Source of the DNA: Lysobacterales bacterium | Lineage (GTDB): Bacteria > Pseudomonadota > Gammaproteobacteria > Xanthomonadales > Xanthomonadaceae | Reading direction: 5' to 3' | Length of the DNA: 64,000 bases | Assembly: GCA_014946745.1 (NCBI GenBank) | Contig: JADCRD010000001.1 | Coordinates: forward strand, 1,734,427 to 1,798,426 | Shown: positions 46,368 to 56,457 of the stretch, piece after piece | Layout: every line of letters begins with the position of its first letter | Numbering within the stretch: the stretch's first letter is position 1 | Position numbers and translations under genes: made by a program | Notes under the pieces: model-generated | Database searches by the model: none | What the model was told of the DNA's origin: nothing | Seen by the model: only the letters and a program-made list of their open reading frames with translations

Positions 46368-48920
46368 TCAGGCGTAGTGCTGTGCGCAGCGCCGGGCCAG
46401 TTCAGCGGGGCTGCCGATGTAGTCGACCACACCGCGGGCACGCGCGCCGTCGACCATCGAGCTGACCACGCAGCTCTCCGGATCTTGCGCCCAGACTGTG
46501 CCGCCGCGCTGGTTCAGATACATGGAGCCTTCGACCGCGTCGGCCGCCATGCCGCTGAATATGATGGCGTGGGCATGCGCGCCGAAGGTCTCGGCAACAT
46601 CCTGCAGCACGTCATCGATGCACGGTCGATAGCGCGTGTCGGTGTTGGGCGCGCCCAGCTCTACGGAACCCTCCGGGGCCAGCCTGAAGCGCGAACCCGA
46701 GGCCACCACCAGCACTTCGCCATCGCGCGCCGGCAGGCCCGCCATGGGCACGCGCACCGGCAGCTTGCAGGCCTTCTGCAGCTGCTGCGCCAAGCGCTCG
46801 AAGTAGCCGTTCTCAAGGTGCTGAACGACCAGGAACAGCGCGGGAAAGCCCGAGGGAATCGCCGACAGAAAGCTGCGCAAAGCGTCCGGGCCGCCGATCG
46901 AGGCGCACAGCACGATCACGCGGCTGATGCTGCCGCCCAGGGGCTCGGCCGCGGCCGGCGGCCTTGCAGCCGCGGGAATCGGAGGCGGTACGACCGCGGC
47001 GGGAGTGAAATCGAAGGCGGCGTCCGGATCGTCCTGAGCAGGCACCGGGTCCAGCGAGGATGTCCCGTCGATCTCCGCCGGCGAGTCGGCCACGGCACGA
47101 CCGTCGGTGTCGGCCACCGTGGGCTGGGGCATCTCGTGGAGGTCGCGGAGCCACGCACCGTCGCGCATGGTGCCGGCCGTTGACTCGAAGGAGACATGCG
47201 ACGGCGCGGCAGGCGTCTCGGCCTCGATCGGCTCCAGGCTGAGGGTGAGGTGACTGAAGTCGAAGGTGGGGGCCGGCGCTTCCGGCGCCTTGACGCCCGG
47301 ATCGATAAAGCCATCGTCCAGCGGCTGCAATGACAGCTCACCGAAACCCTTGCGGGCAGTGGTTGGCGCTGGAGGCGCTGCTTCGACACGCGCTGCAGGC
47401 GCGGCGGCTCGCGGCGGCGACGGTTCGACCTGCTCCTGGCTCACCGCGCGCGGCAGATCGAACTCCAGCGGCGGCAGGTCCACGGAGGACGGCAGCGTCG
47501 GCTGTTCGTCGAGCGCTGCGGCGAGGCGCGCAATCTCCTCGTCGTCGACCTCCGAATCGAGCGTCAGCGTTCCGCCCAGTGAGGCGTCCTCGGCATCGAA
47601 GCGGGCGAGCGGCACCGGCTTCGCCTCCTCGGCTGCGTCAACCGGATCGACGACGGCGTCGAATGCGCGAAAGTCGAAGGTGTCGAGCTCCAGCGGCGCG
47701 TCGAAGCTGTCGGCAACATCGGCTGCGTCCGCGTCAACCGCGAGTCTCGACGCGGGGCGTGAATCGTCCTCAAGCTCGGCTTCAAACGCGACGGGGTCGA
47801 AGCTGAAGTCCAGGCCGGTGCCTGCCGCAGCGACCGACGCCTGTTCCGAGTAGCCCGCGTCCGACCGCTGCGACTCGACGCGCGGAGTGCTGAGCTCCAC
47901 GTCTTCGAAATCGCCGACCTCCAGCGTGGTCAGATCGGAACGGTCGAACTCGGTCAAGGTTTGGTCTTGCGGGACCGACGCACTCGCAGCCGTCTGCGCC
48001 AGCTGCGCTTCCACCGGGCCCGCATGTTCGTCCAGCTCTGGGTCTGCGACTGCAGACGCGTGTGGCGCGATCGACTCAAGAGCATTCGACGGGACCGCAG
48101 GCCGGTCGATGACGGGTGCGCTTGCCGCTGTGTCAGCGAGCGGCGCTGCCGGCGCGACTGCCGCAGGCGCAGGCATGGGATCCAGCCCCATCGCCTGCTG
48201 CAGCTTGAGCAGCATGTCGTCGGGCGTGACCTGGCTCAGGTCCTGTTCGAACAGCGCCGAGAGATCCATCGACTCCAGCGCATCGCTGTCCTGCGATGCG
48301 CGAGGGTCGGGCGCGGAAGCGGCGGCCGCAGGCTCCGCCGCTTGCACGGGGCTGAAATCGAAATCGAGACCGTTCAACTCCAGCACCGGCGCCTGCTGGG
48401 CGAGATCCAACCGTGGGCTTGAGGGCACTCCGTCGCTATGTCCCAGCGCTTCCTCGGCGAAGTCGTCGAATCGCAGGTGGTCCTGCTGCTGCGAGGGAGA
48501 CAGCGGACGGCCCGGCTCCGGCAGCACGCTGAGCTCCGGCAAACGCTCGGCGCCGGTCGGCAGCGGTGGCAGGGTGTTTCGCACGCCAAGCACCTTGGCG
48601 GCAAGATGTCGCGCCCAGCGTGCGAGATCCCAGCCGGTCAGCTGGCTGGAAACCTCGCCCTCGTTGAACACCACGGAGGTCTCGGGCGAATCCAGCAGCT
48701 CCTGGAGGGCGTCGAGATCGTCCTCGACGCCAGGCTCCAGGTTCACGATCAAGACCTGCGGGGCGCGTCCGACCAGCGCTCTGCCCTGGCGGACCTCACC
48801 CTCGAACACCAGATCCGCGCCCAACACCACCAGCGCCTGACGCAGCTGTTCGCGGGCGGCGTCGGCCGGCCCGAGCAAGGCCACCGACACGGCCGTGCGG
48901 ACTTCAGCGACTGCGTTCAC
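46368..48920 (-). CDS. chpB: CheB-type methylesterase of the Pil-Chp system, with long acidic linker
   Basis: The 850-residue protein has three parts. Residues 1 to ~115 look like a degenerate receiver or partner-binding domain without a clear phosphorylation site. Residues ~120-655 are a disordered Asp/Glu/Ala/Ser/Pro-rich linker. Residues ~665-850 are a CheB methylesterase domain with the catalytic triad in CASIGGPDAL (Ser), VVQHLENG (His) and SGMAADAVEG (Asp). ChpB removes methyl groups from PilJ. Classical CheB is ~350 residues; the extra length is all linker. The start is GTG (48920), overlapping chpA by 17 bp. Confidence 0.87.
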   Translation of the reverse strand: MNAVAEVRTAVSVALLGPADAAREQLRQALVVLGADLVFEGEVRQGRALVGRAPQVLIVNLEPGVEDDLDALQELLDSPETSVVFNEGEVSSQLTGWDLARWARHLAAKVLGVRNTLPPLPTGAERLPELSVLPEPGRPLSPSQQQDHLRFDDFAEEALGHSDGVPSSPRLDLAQQAPVLELNGLDFDFSPVQAAEPAAAASAPDPRASQDSDALESMDLSALFEQDLSQVTPDDMLLKLQQAMGLDPMPAPAAVAPAAPLADTAASAPVIDRPAVPSNALESIAPHASAVADPELDEHAGPVEAQLAQTAASASVPQDQTLTEFDRSDLTTLEVGDFEDVELSTPRVESQRSDAGYSEQASVAAAGTGLDFSFDPVAFEAELEDDSRPASRLAVDADAADVADSFDAPLELDTFDFRAFDAVVDPVDAAEEAKPVPLARFDAEDASLGGTLTLDSEVDDEEIARLAAALDEQPTLPSSVDLPPLEFDLPRAVSQEQVEPSPPRAAAPAARVEAAPPAPTTARKGFGELSLQPLDDGFIDPGVKAPEAPAPTFDFSHLTLSLEPIEAETPAAPSHVSFESTAGTMRDGAWLRDLHEMPQPTVADTDGRAVADSPAEIDGTSSLDPVPAQDDPDAAFDFTPAAVVPPPIPAAARPPAAAEPLGGSISRVIVLCASIGGPDALRSFLSAIPSGFPALFLVVQHLENGYFERLAQQLQKACKLPVRVPMAGLPARDGEVLVVASGSRFRLAPEGSVELGAPNTDTRYRPCIDDVLQDVAETFGAHAHAIIFSGMAADAVEGSMYLNQRGGTVWAQDPESCVVSSMVDGARARGVVDYIGSPAELARRCAQHYA

Positions 48921-51900
48921 GACGGACCTGCAGGATTTCCTGGACGTTGCGCATCAGGTCAGCCTCCTGGTAGGGCTTGCCGAGATAGCGGTCGACACCG
49001 ATTTCAAACGCGCGCTGACGGTGCTTATCGCCCGTACGCGAGGTGATCATGATGATCGGCACCGACTTCAGACGTGCATCGTTGCGCATGTGCGTGGCCA
49101 GCTCGTAGCCGTCCATGCGCGGCATTTCGATGTCCAGCAGCATCACGTCAGGCACGCGCTCCGCCAGCTTCTCGATGGCATCCACGCCGTCCTTCGCGGT
49201 GATGACTTCGAAGTTGTGGCGCTCCAGCACGCGGCCGGTGACCTTGCGCATGGTGATCGAGTCGTCGACCACCATGACCAGCGGCACCGCGCGCTGATCC
49301 TCCAGCGCGATCGGCTCGATAGCGTGTTCGATCGCCGCCGCGCGACGCACCAGCGGCGCGACGTCAAGGATCACGACGACGCGGCCGTCACCCATGATGG
49401 TGGCGCCGAAGATGCCGGGAATCGAGCTGACCTGCGGCCCGGTCGGCTTGACCACGATCTCGCGGCTGCCCAGCACGTTGTCGACGCAGATGGCCGCGCG
49501 CTGGTCGCCCGAACGCGCCAGCAGCACCGGCACCTGGAGGCTGTCGGCCGCCTTCGCCGCAGGTTGGCCCAACAGCAGGCCAAGGTCGTGGATGGCGTAG
49601 TCCTCGCCGGCGTAGCTGAAGCTCGGGCTGCCGGAAGCGAGCTGCTTGTCGAGCTCGGCACGGTCGATGCGCGACACGCCCTGTACCGAAGCAATCGGGA
49701 CGGCGAAGGAGGTCTCTCCCTGCTTGACGAACACCGCTTGGGTGACCGCGAGCGTGAACGGCAGTCGGATGACGAACTCGGTGCCGCGACCGCGCTCCGA
49801 CTCGATGTGCAGCGATCCGCCGAGCTGGCGGATTTCGCTGTAGACCACGTCCATGCCTACGCCGCGGCCCGAGATCTTGCTGACCGTCTGCGCCGTCGAG
49901 AAGCCGCTCTCAAGAATGAACCCGTACAGGTCGCGATCGCCGAGCTGGGCGTCCGCCTTCATCAGGCCACGCTCGATCGCCTTGCGGCGGATGGCATCGC
50001 GGTCGAGGCCGCGGCCGTCGTCGCTGACACGGATCAGCACTTCGGAGGCTTCACGCGCCACCGCGATCCGGATCGTGCCCTCGGTCGTCTTGCCTGCCGC
50101 ACTGCGCTCGTCCGGTGACTCCATCCCGTGCGCCACCGCGTTGCGGAGCATGTGCTCCAGCGGTGCGGTCATGCGGTCGAGGACGTTGCGGTCCATTTCG
50201 CCCTGAGCGCCCTCCACCTTGAGCTGGGCCTGCTTGCCAAGCTCGCCGGCGGTCTGACGCAGGATGCGGCGCAGGCGCGGCACCAGCGAGTCGAAGGGGA
50301 CCATGCGCGTGCGCATGAGGCCTTCCTGCAGGTCCGAGCTGACGCGCGACTGCTGCAGCAGCAGGGTTTCGTACTGGCGGGTCAGATCTTCCAGCGTGTG
50401 CTGGAGGTTGACGATATCGGCCGCCGACTCGGACAGCGCGCGCGACAGCTGCTGCAGGGTCGAGAAGCGGTCCAGCTCCAGCGGGTCGAACTCGGCATCG
50501 CCTTCGTCCTGTTGGCGCTGGTAGCGCGAGAGGATCTGCGCTTCTGTTTCGATTTCCAGCTTGCGCAGCTGTTCGCGCAGACGCGTGGTGGTCTGGTCGA
50601 GTTCGCCCAGGTTGCCGCGGAAGGCGCCCAGCTGCTGCTCGAGTCGGGCGCGGTAGATCGCGACCTCACCGGCGTAGTTGACCAGGCGGTCAAGCAGATC
50701 GGCGCGGATGCGGATCTGCTCCTGCGGCGCGCGGCTGACGGTCTCCTCTTCGTCCAGCGCAGTCTCGGTGGGGATGAAGCGAATCGGCGGCGGCGCCTTG
50801 GCCGCCGCAGCCGGGGCCTCGGCCGCGCTCGACGCTGCCTCGGCCGCAGCCGGCTCGGCTGCCTCCGCCTCCGTCGACACCGTCGGCAGAGACTCGCCGC
50901 GCAGCAGCGTCTCGACGGCTCCCAACAGGTGTACCGGCATCGCGATGGCACGCCGCTCACCAACGCGCGACACCAGGTTGTGCAGCCGATCGAAGCCGCG
51001 CTCCAGGACCTCAACGCCCACGCTGCCGAGGTCGCGACCGCCGGCAGCCACGGCCTCCAGCAGCGATTCGGTGGCATGGGCGAGATCGCCGATCGGGTTC
51101 AAGCCGGCCATGCGCGCGCCACCCTTGAGGGTATGCAGGTCGCGCTGCAAGCCGACGACCAGCTCCCGCTCCTGCGGTGCTTCACGGAGTCGCGCCATCA
51201 GCCCATCGGCGTGGTCGAGAATGTCAACGCCTTCCTCAAGGAAGACGTCGAGCAGATCGGCATCGACATCGGTCAGATCGAGCGGACCGTCGGGGTCCTC
51301 ATCGACCGGAATCGCCAGCTTGACCCGTGCGGCGGAGCTGGGGGTGCTGTGGGCGGCGGCGGTCGCAGCTTCGGCTTCCAACGCGGTGTCGGCTTCCGGC
51401 GTCTCGGCGGCGTCAGCGCCGATGCGCTGCAGATCCTGCAGAACCACAGACTCGATCGGCCCAAACGCGGCACTCTCGGTCTCGGCGTCCGCTTCGGACG
51501 CACCTGCCTCGATCGCGTCCTGCGCGAAGGCGATGGCTTCGGCGTCGGCCTCCGGGTAGCCCTCGGTTTCGAAGCCCTGCTCGCCCAGCTGGGCAGCGGC
51601 AAAGGTCGCCGATGCGTCCGCGCCCTGCGGGTCCAGTTCGAGCGCTTCCAGGCTGAGCGGCGCTTCCAGCCCGCCGCCCGTCTCGACAGCAGCCGCGGGA
51701 TCGACGACCGCGAGCACCTCGGACAGCTCGACGTCTGGCGTGCTGACTGCGAGGGCCTCGATCTCTTCGATCAGCGGCGGCTCCGACGCGGCTTCGCTCT
51801 GCGGCTCCCAGTCGGCCAGTTCCAGCGCGTCAAGCGTGATCTCTTCGGGCACCAGGGCGGCTTCGGAAATCTCGGCAGACACAGGCTCGGCCGGCGCCTG

Positions 51901-54900
51901 CGGTTCGACCGGCTCCAGCGCGTCGAGCGTGATTTCTTCCACGTCCAGCTCGGCTTCGGAGATCTCGGCAGGCGCAAGCTCGGCGGGCGCCTGCAGTTCG
52001 ACCCGCTCCAGCGCGTCGAGCGTGATCTCTTCAGCGGCCAGCGCGGCGTCGGAAGCCTCAACGGGGGCGATACCCGTCGCGGCGTCAAGCTCGATGACTT
52101 CCAGCGTATCGAGCTCCGCTTCCGCGGATGGCGTGGGTGCCTCGGCGAGGGTAGCGAACGGGGCCTCCGCAACAAGCTCGCTCTCTTCGAGCGCTGCCGC
52201 AGCGGATGCGAGGTCTTCAACAGGCTGGCTGCTCCCGCTCTCGCTGACGACTTCGTCGGGCGACGCGTCCAGGCTGACAGACTCGAACGCTGGCGCTGCG
52301 ACCTCGCTCTCGGCCAGCAGACCGCTGATCAACAGCGCATCTTCGTGATCCGACAGCGACGTCTCAGCGGCCTCGTCGGCCTGCGAGGCCAGCGGTTCAT
52401 CGGCCGGCGCTGCGAGCATGGGCGCGCTGGCCTCGCTGGGCAGCGCGGTCTGTGCGGGCTCACCCGCGACCTGACGTTCGAACTCGGCGAGCCAAGCGTC
52501 GGCGGATGCCGCTTCTCCCAGTTCATCCAGCGTGAGTCCGGAATCCACGCTCGGCTGCAAAGAGGTGGACTCGGTGTCCGACCAGTAGGGCGAAGGCGCA
52601 CCGATTTCGGTTTCGATGATTTCGAGGTCGGCCGACTGCGCTTGCGCTTCAGGATCGAAGGGTTCGGACGACTCGAGTTCGAAGGCAAAGGAGAGCTCTC
52701 CGCTGCCTTCGAACGCCTCGAGATCGACAGCTTCGGGCACGGCTGCCTCATCCACGGGCGTCGAAGCCAAGACCGCGTCGCCAACGTCCATGGGCTGCGC
52801 AGCGGGCTCGGTGGCCGCCGCATCCTCGGCAAGCGCTGCGAGGCTGGGCTCGACGCTTGGCGCCGGGGCGATCGAGGCTGGAATGAGCTGGGTCTCGGCG
52901 ATCAGCTCATCGTCGATGCCAACGTCGATCACCGGCCGCGTCGGCTCCGGCAGGGCATCGCGCAGGGCCGCGATGCGCTGGGCCAGCCGCGTGTGGCGCT
53001 GCGGGCGCGGCATCGGCTGATCCAGCTCGATCATCAGCGCGCGCAAGGCCTGCGCGGACTCTTCGATGCACGCGAATCCGACCAAGGACGGCGCAGCCGC
53101 CTGGGCCAGCAAGCGCTTGATGTATCCCTCCAGCGGCCAGGCCAGCTCGGTGCCGACTTCGACCTCGGTCATCGCGAACGCACCGCTGACGGTGTGCACC
53201 GCGCGCAGAAGCGACTCCTCGACCGGCTGCGGAGCGCCTGCGCTGCGCTGCAGGTAGGCGTCGACCGTATCGAGATGCCCGGCGACCTCGGCCTTCAGGA
53301 TTTCCAGAAGGTCGGGATCGATGAGCACCAGATCGCCCGCGACTGCAGGCTCGGCGAAGTCGAAGCCCGCCGACCGCTCGCTCGGCACCGAAGAATCGAC
53401 GAGCTGCAGATCCTCGGCAGCTTCCGCCAGAGCGCCTTCCATCTCGGCAAGCGCGGCGTCCACGTTCGACTCATGCGAAGCGAGTTCGGGCGCGGCGTCC
53501 AGAGCTGTCTCAACCGCAAGCGTGTCGAGCACTCCATCCGCCGCAGTCTCGTCAGCCTCGGCGCCGGGAGAGAGCTCGATCCCATCGACGGTCACAAGTG
53601 ACTGCTCGGGCGTCGGCTCAGTCTCTGACGCTGCCAACGCGTCGCCAGCCGTCGCCTCGGGCGTCGGCTCGATCTCAATGTCCTGGACGATCGCGAGGGG
53701 TTCGATCTCGCTGCGTCCTGCAGATGCTCCGGCAAGCAGCGCTTGAACCGCCGCTGCGTCTTCGGGCGACAGATCGATCACTTCTTCGACGATCGCCGGT
53801 TCGTCGTGCGCGGCAGCGACGGATTCGGCGGGCACCGTCGGGACGGCAGCTTCGGCAGGCGCCTCAGCTGCGCGCTCCAGCGGCGTGGCTTGCTCGATCG
53901 CCTCGGCTGCGGACACCGACGCGTCGGGCGATGCCAACGCTTCGACCGGCTCGGCCGCCTGCGGCTGAGCGCTGTACTGAACGATCTGCCCTGCCGCCAG
54001 TGCATCCGCGGCCTGCTCGATGCCTTCGAGGTCCGCGTAGTGGCCCGCTTCTCCACGCAGGGCGGCCAGCAGATGCGGCAGCACATCGCGCGCTTCGGCA
54101 ACGAGCGACAGCACCTCGGGGCGCGGCGGAATGGTCTTGTCGAGGACGCGATTCAGCATGCTCTCGATCTTCCACGCGAACTCGCCCAGCACCATGGCGC
54201 CAACCAGACGACCGCTGCCCTTCAGCGTATGGAACACGCGCCGAATCGGCTTGAGCGCCTCCACGTCTTCCGGGCTGGCCTGCCACGCCGGCAACAGCTG
54301 TCGCAGGTTGTCGATCTCTTCCTGGACTTCCTCGACGAAGACCTCGCGAATCTCCTCGTCGATGTCCTCGGCCCCCAGCTGGAAGCCTGAAAGCTCCTTG
54401 CCCACCGCGACTGGCGGACGGGTGCTTTCGGTTTGTGCCGGCTTGAAACCAGCGAGTTCATGCACTTCACGGGCTGGCTGAAGCGCTTCGGCAGCCGCTT
54501 CGCCCACCACCAGATCGCCAAGATCCTTGCCGGGCACAACATCCACAGCACTGAGGCTGGCCAGATCGGGGACAGGCGGATGCTCGGGCACGCCTGCGTC
54601 CAGCACCAGATCTGCCGCAGCGTGGCTGTCGTGCGCCACGGCTGGCGCAGACGCTGCGGTTTCGGCACGCGTCGCGGAGTCCGGGCGCGCAGCCGCCACC
54701 TGCTGGGCGACCGGGATCTCCGTCTCCGGAGCGCACAAAGCGTGGTCGGGCACCGGCCAATAGCCCAGCTGGGTGAGGCGCTCGCGTGCCAGGTCGAGAA
54801 TCTTGCCGCGCTCGCCGCGCTGATCGCGCACCGACTCAAGGTAGTACTCAAGGCTGGCCAAGGCGTCGGCCAACGTGTCCATCTGCTGCCCATTGGGGAC

Positions 54901-56445
54901 GCGCCGATGCTGGACCAGCTCGACGGCGGTGAAACGGCTCACCGCGTGCAACAGCTCGGCGGCGTCGCCGAGATCCAGCATGCGGCCGGCGCCGCCGACC
55001 TCTTCGAGGAGTCGCGGCACGTCGGCCAGCTGCGCATGATCCCAGTTGCTCTCGACGAAGGCCACGAAGCACTGCTTGGCCTGCGCAAAGTTGCTTTGCG
55101 CCTCCTTCAGCACAGCCTCGAGCACCTTGCGGGCCTCAGCGCGCGGCAGGGTATCCGCCGCGCCGGTCTGAACCTGCGGGCTGCCGAGCTGTTGCACCTG
55201 GTCTTCGAGGGTAGCCTCGACGTACAGCAGAGCGCCGGCGATATCCAGCAGCGTCGACTCATCGGCCGGTCGCTGGCCCTGGGACACCAGCGCGACCACA
55301 TCGCGCTGCTCCATCACCACGCGTCGTGGCACGCCCAGGCCAAGCATGCCCAAGGTATCGCCCACGCGGTCGAGCACATCGACCTGGCCTGCAAGCTCGG
55401 AGGGCTGCGAGTCCGCCTTGCGGAGATACAGGTCCAGCGCGTCCTTGACGCGCAGCAGATCCTCCCGGATGGCGCCCGCGACGGTATCCAGCAGGGCACG
55501 GTTGTGGCCGCTGATGCTGCGTCGTGCGTCCTCGAACTCCTCGGCGGTGGGCACGAACATGTCGAGCCGGAAAGCTTGGCGCACCTCCGCCAAGCGGTCG
55601 CTGTTCGAGCGTCCGTGGGCAATGAAATAGAGCAGGTTGCGGGTGAGCTCGCGGGGCGGATCCACGCGGAAGCCGATCTCGCCGGCGTCAGCGAGATGCT
55701 TGATCTCGCGCTCGACGCGGCCCACGGTCTGCTTGAGCTGGGCGCTGGCCTCGATCTCGCCGCTGCGTACTCCATGGATCACCGAGCCGGCCACCCAGAA
55801 CAGGCGACGGCCTTCCTCCTGGGTGATGGTGCTGACCAGGCGATCGCAGACTTCGGTCATGCGAGCGAGATTGGCGTCCTCGTCCTGGCCCTTGAACCAA
55901 CGCAGCAAAGCGATCTGGAACTGGCTGCGCGCGACCGCGCCCAGCTGCCGCAGCTCCAGCTCGGGCAAGGGCACGGAGGGGCCTGCAGCCGACAGCGGCA
56001 GCGGCTGGGACAGATCCGGGGCAAACAGCGCGCTTTCCGGCAGGCCCTTCTCGCCGCGCGCAGCGCGCAGCTCGTTCAGCAGCGGCAGCAGGACGATCGG
56101 AATGTCCTTGTGACCGCTCTGCAGTCGCTCCAGGTAGTCGGGCAGCTGCACGATGCCGCGCATCAGCACGGCATAGGCCTCGTCCAGCGCGCTCACCTGG
56201 CGGTTCTGCAGGGCCGTGGCCAAGTGCTCCATTTCCTCGGTCACCATCGCGGCACCGTACAGCTCGACCATGCGCAAGGTGCCCTGCACCTGATGCAGGT
56301 AGGTCGCGCAGAAGCGCATCTGCGAGGCGTCGTCGGGATCTTCGACGAAGGCCTCGAGCGCGAGTCGCGCCTGCTTGAGGGTTTCGTCGAGCTCGCCCTT
56401 GACCCAGGTAAGCGTGGTGAAATCGATGTCGTCTTGCAGCCTCAT
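48904..56445 (-). CDS. chpA: Hybrid CheA-type histidine kinase/response regulator of the Pil-Chp system
   Basis: The 2513-residue cytoplasmic protein is the central kinase of type IV pilus chemosensing. Hpt-like sites are visible at about H51 (YLHQVQGTLRM), H738 (VFHTLKGSGRL), H1084 (AVHTVSGAFAM) and H1770 (DLHTLKGGARM). The CheA dimerisation and ATPase parts (~1900-2230; LLDRLVNYAGEVAIYRARL, PLEHMLRNAVAHGM, SDDGRGLDRDAIRRKA) are followed by a CheW domain (~2250-2370) and a C-terminal receiver (VVDDSITMRK, phospho-Asp in LLDIEMPRMDGYE, ~2385-2505). Long acidic, Ala/Glu-rich linkers (~820-1070 and ~1150-1740) join the Hpt domains and hold a 31-residue tandem repeat. Length is close to P. aeruginosa ChpA (~2472). 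Confidence 0.95.
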   Translation of the reverse strand: MRLQDDIDFTTLTWVKGELDETLKQARLALEAFVEDPDDASQMRFCATYLHQVQGTLRMVELYGAAMVTEEMEHLATALQNRQVSALDEAYAVLMRGIVQLPDYLERLQSGHKDIPIVLLPLLNELRAARGEKGLPESALFAPDLSQPLPLSAAGPSVPLPELELRQLGAVARSQFQIALLRWFKGQDEDANLARMTEVCDRLVSTITQEEGRRLFWVAGSVIHGVRSGEIEASAQLKQTVGRVEREIKHLADAGEIGFRVDPPRELTRNLLYFIAHGRSNSDRLAEVRQAFRLDMFVPTAEEFEDARRSISGHNRALLDTVAGAIREDLLRVKDALDLYLRKADSQPSELAGQVDVLDRVGDTLGMLGLGVPRRVVMEQRDVVALVSQGQRPADESTLLDIAGALLYVEATLEDQVQQLGSPQVQTGAADTLPRAEARKVLEAVLKEAQSNFAQAKQCFVAFVESNWDHAQLADVPRLLEEVGGAGRMLDLGDAAELLHAVSRFTAVELVQHRRVPNGQQMDTLADALASLEYYLESVRDQRGERGKILDLARERLTQLGYWPVPDHALCAPETEIPVAQQVAAARPDSATRAETAASAPAVAHDSHAAADLVLDAGVPEHPPVPDLASLSAVDVVPGKDLGDLVVGEAAAEALQPAREVHELAGFKPAQTESTRPPVAVGKELSGFQLGAEDIDEEIREVFVEEVQEEIDNLRQLLPAWQASPEDVEALKPIRRVFHTLKGSGRLVGAMVLGEFAWKIESMLNRVLDKTIPPRPEVLSLVAEARDVLPHLLAALRGEAGHYADLEGIEQAADALAAGQIVQYSAQPQAAEPVEALASPDASVSAAEAIEQATPLERAAEAPAEAAVPTVPAESVAAAHDEPAIVEEVIDLSPEDAAAVQALLAGASAGRSEIEPLAIVQDIEIEPTPEATAGDALAASETEPTPEQSLVTVDGIELSPGAEADETAADGVLDTLAVETALDAAPELASHESNVDAALAEMEGALAEAAEDLQLVDSSVPSERSAGFDFAEPAVAGDLVLIDPDLLEILKAEVAGHLDTVDAYLQRSAGAPQPVEESLLRAVHTVSGAFAMTEVEVGTELAWPLEGYIKRLLAQAAAPSLVGFACIEESAQALRALMIELDQPMPRPQRHTRLAQRIAALRDALPEPTRPVIDVGIDDELIAETQLIPASIAPAPSVEPSLAALAEDAAATEPAAQPMDVGDAVLASTPVDEAAVPEAVDLEAFEGSGELSFAFELESSEPFDPEAQAQSADLEIIETEIGAPSPYWSDTESTSLQPSVDSGLTLDELGEAASADAWLAEFERQVAGEPAQTALPSEASAPMLAAPADEPLASQADEAAETSLSDHEDALLISGLLAESEVAAPAFESVSLDASPDEVVSESGSSQPVEDLASAAAALEESELVAEAPFATLAEAPTPSAEAELDTLEVIELDAATGIAPVEASDAALAAEEITLDALERVELQAPAELAPAEISEAELDVEEITLDALEPVEPQAPAEPVSAEISEAALVPEEITLDALELADWEPQSEAASEPPLIEEIEALAVSTPDVELSEVLAVVDPAAAVETGGGLEAPLSLEALELDPQGADASATFAAAQLGEQGFETEGYPEADAEAIAFAQDAIEAGASEADAETESAAFGPIESVVLQDLQRIGADAAETPEADTALEAEAATAAAHSTPSSAARVKLAIPVDEDPDGPLDLTDVDADLLDVFLEEGVDILDHADGLMARLREAPQERELVVGLQRDLHTLKGGARMAGLNPIGDLAHATESLLEAVAAGGRDLGSVGVEVLERGFDRLHNLVSRVGERRAIAMPVHLLGAVETLLRGESLPTVSTEAEAAEPAAAEAASSAAEAPAAAAKAPPPIRFIPTETALDEEETVSRAPQEQIRIRADLLDRLVNYAGEVAIYRARLEQQLGAFRGNLGELDQTTTRLREQLRKLEIETEAQILSRYQRQQDEGDAEFDPLELDRFSTLQQLSRALSESAADIVNLQHTLEDLTRQYETLLLQQSRVSSDLQEGLMRTRMVPFDSLVPRLRRILRQTAGELGKQAQLKVEGAQGEMDRNVLDRMTAPLEHMLRNAVAHGMESPDERSAAGKTTEGTIRIAVAREASEVLIRVSDDGRGLDRDAIRRKAIERGLMKADAQLGDRDLYGFILESGFSTAQTVSKISGRGVGMDVVYSEIRQLGGSLHIESERGRGTEFVIRLPFTLAVTQAVFVKQGETSFAVPIASVQGVSRIDRAELDKQLASGSPSFSYAGEDYAIHDLGLLLGQPAAKAADSLQVPVLLARSGDQRAAICVDNVLGSREIVVKPTGPQVSSIPGIFGATIMGDGRVVVILDVAPLVRRAAAIEHAIEPIALEDQRAVPLVMVVDDSITMRKVTGRVLERHNFEVITAKDGVDAIEKLAERVPDVMLLDIEMPRMDGYELATHMRNDARLKSVPIIMITSRTGDKHRQRAFEIGVDRYLGKPYQEADLMRNVQEILQVRRERSR
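51822..52194 (-). repeat. 93-bp (31-residue) tandem repeat inside chpA
   Basis: Four units start at 51822, 51915, 52008 and 52101, exactly 93 bp apart. Each encodes a variant of EEITLDALE followed by an APAE...ISEA stretch; the fourth (left-most in the protein) is the most diverged. It lies in the acidic linker between the third and fourth Hpt domains. Confidence 0.85.
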
Positions 56446-56457
56446 GCCGGGCTCTCG

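Noticed and set aside
50128-53601. 1157-codon open frame on the plus strand opposite chpA
   Set aside because: It mirrors the codon bias of chpA in high-GC DNA; its translation is Arg/Gln/Leu-rich low-complexity sequence with no domain, while the opposite frame is a clear kinase.
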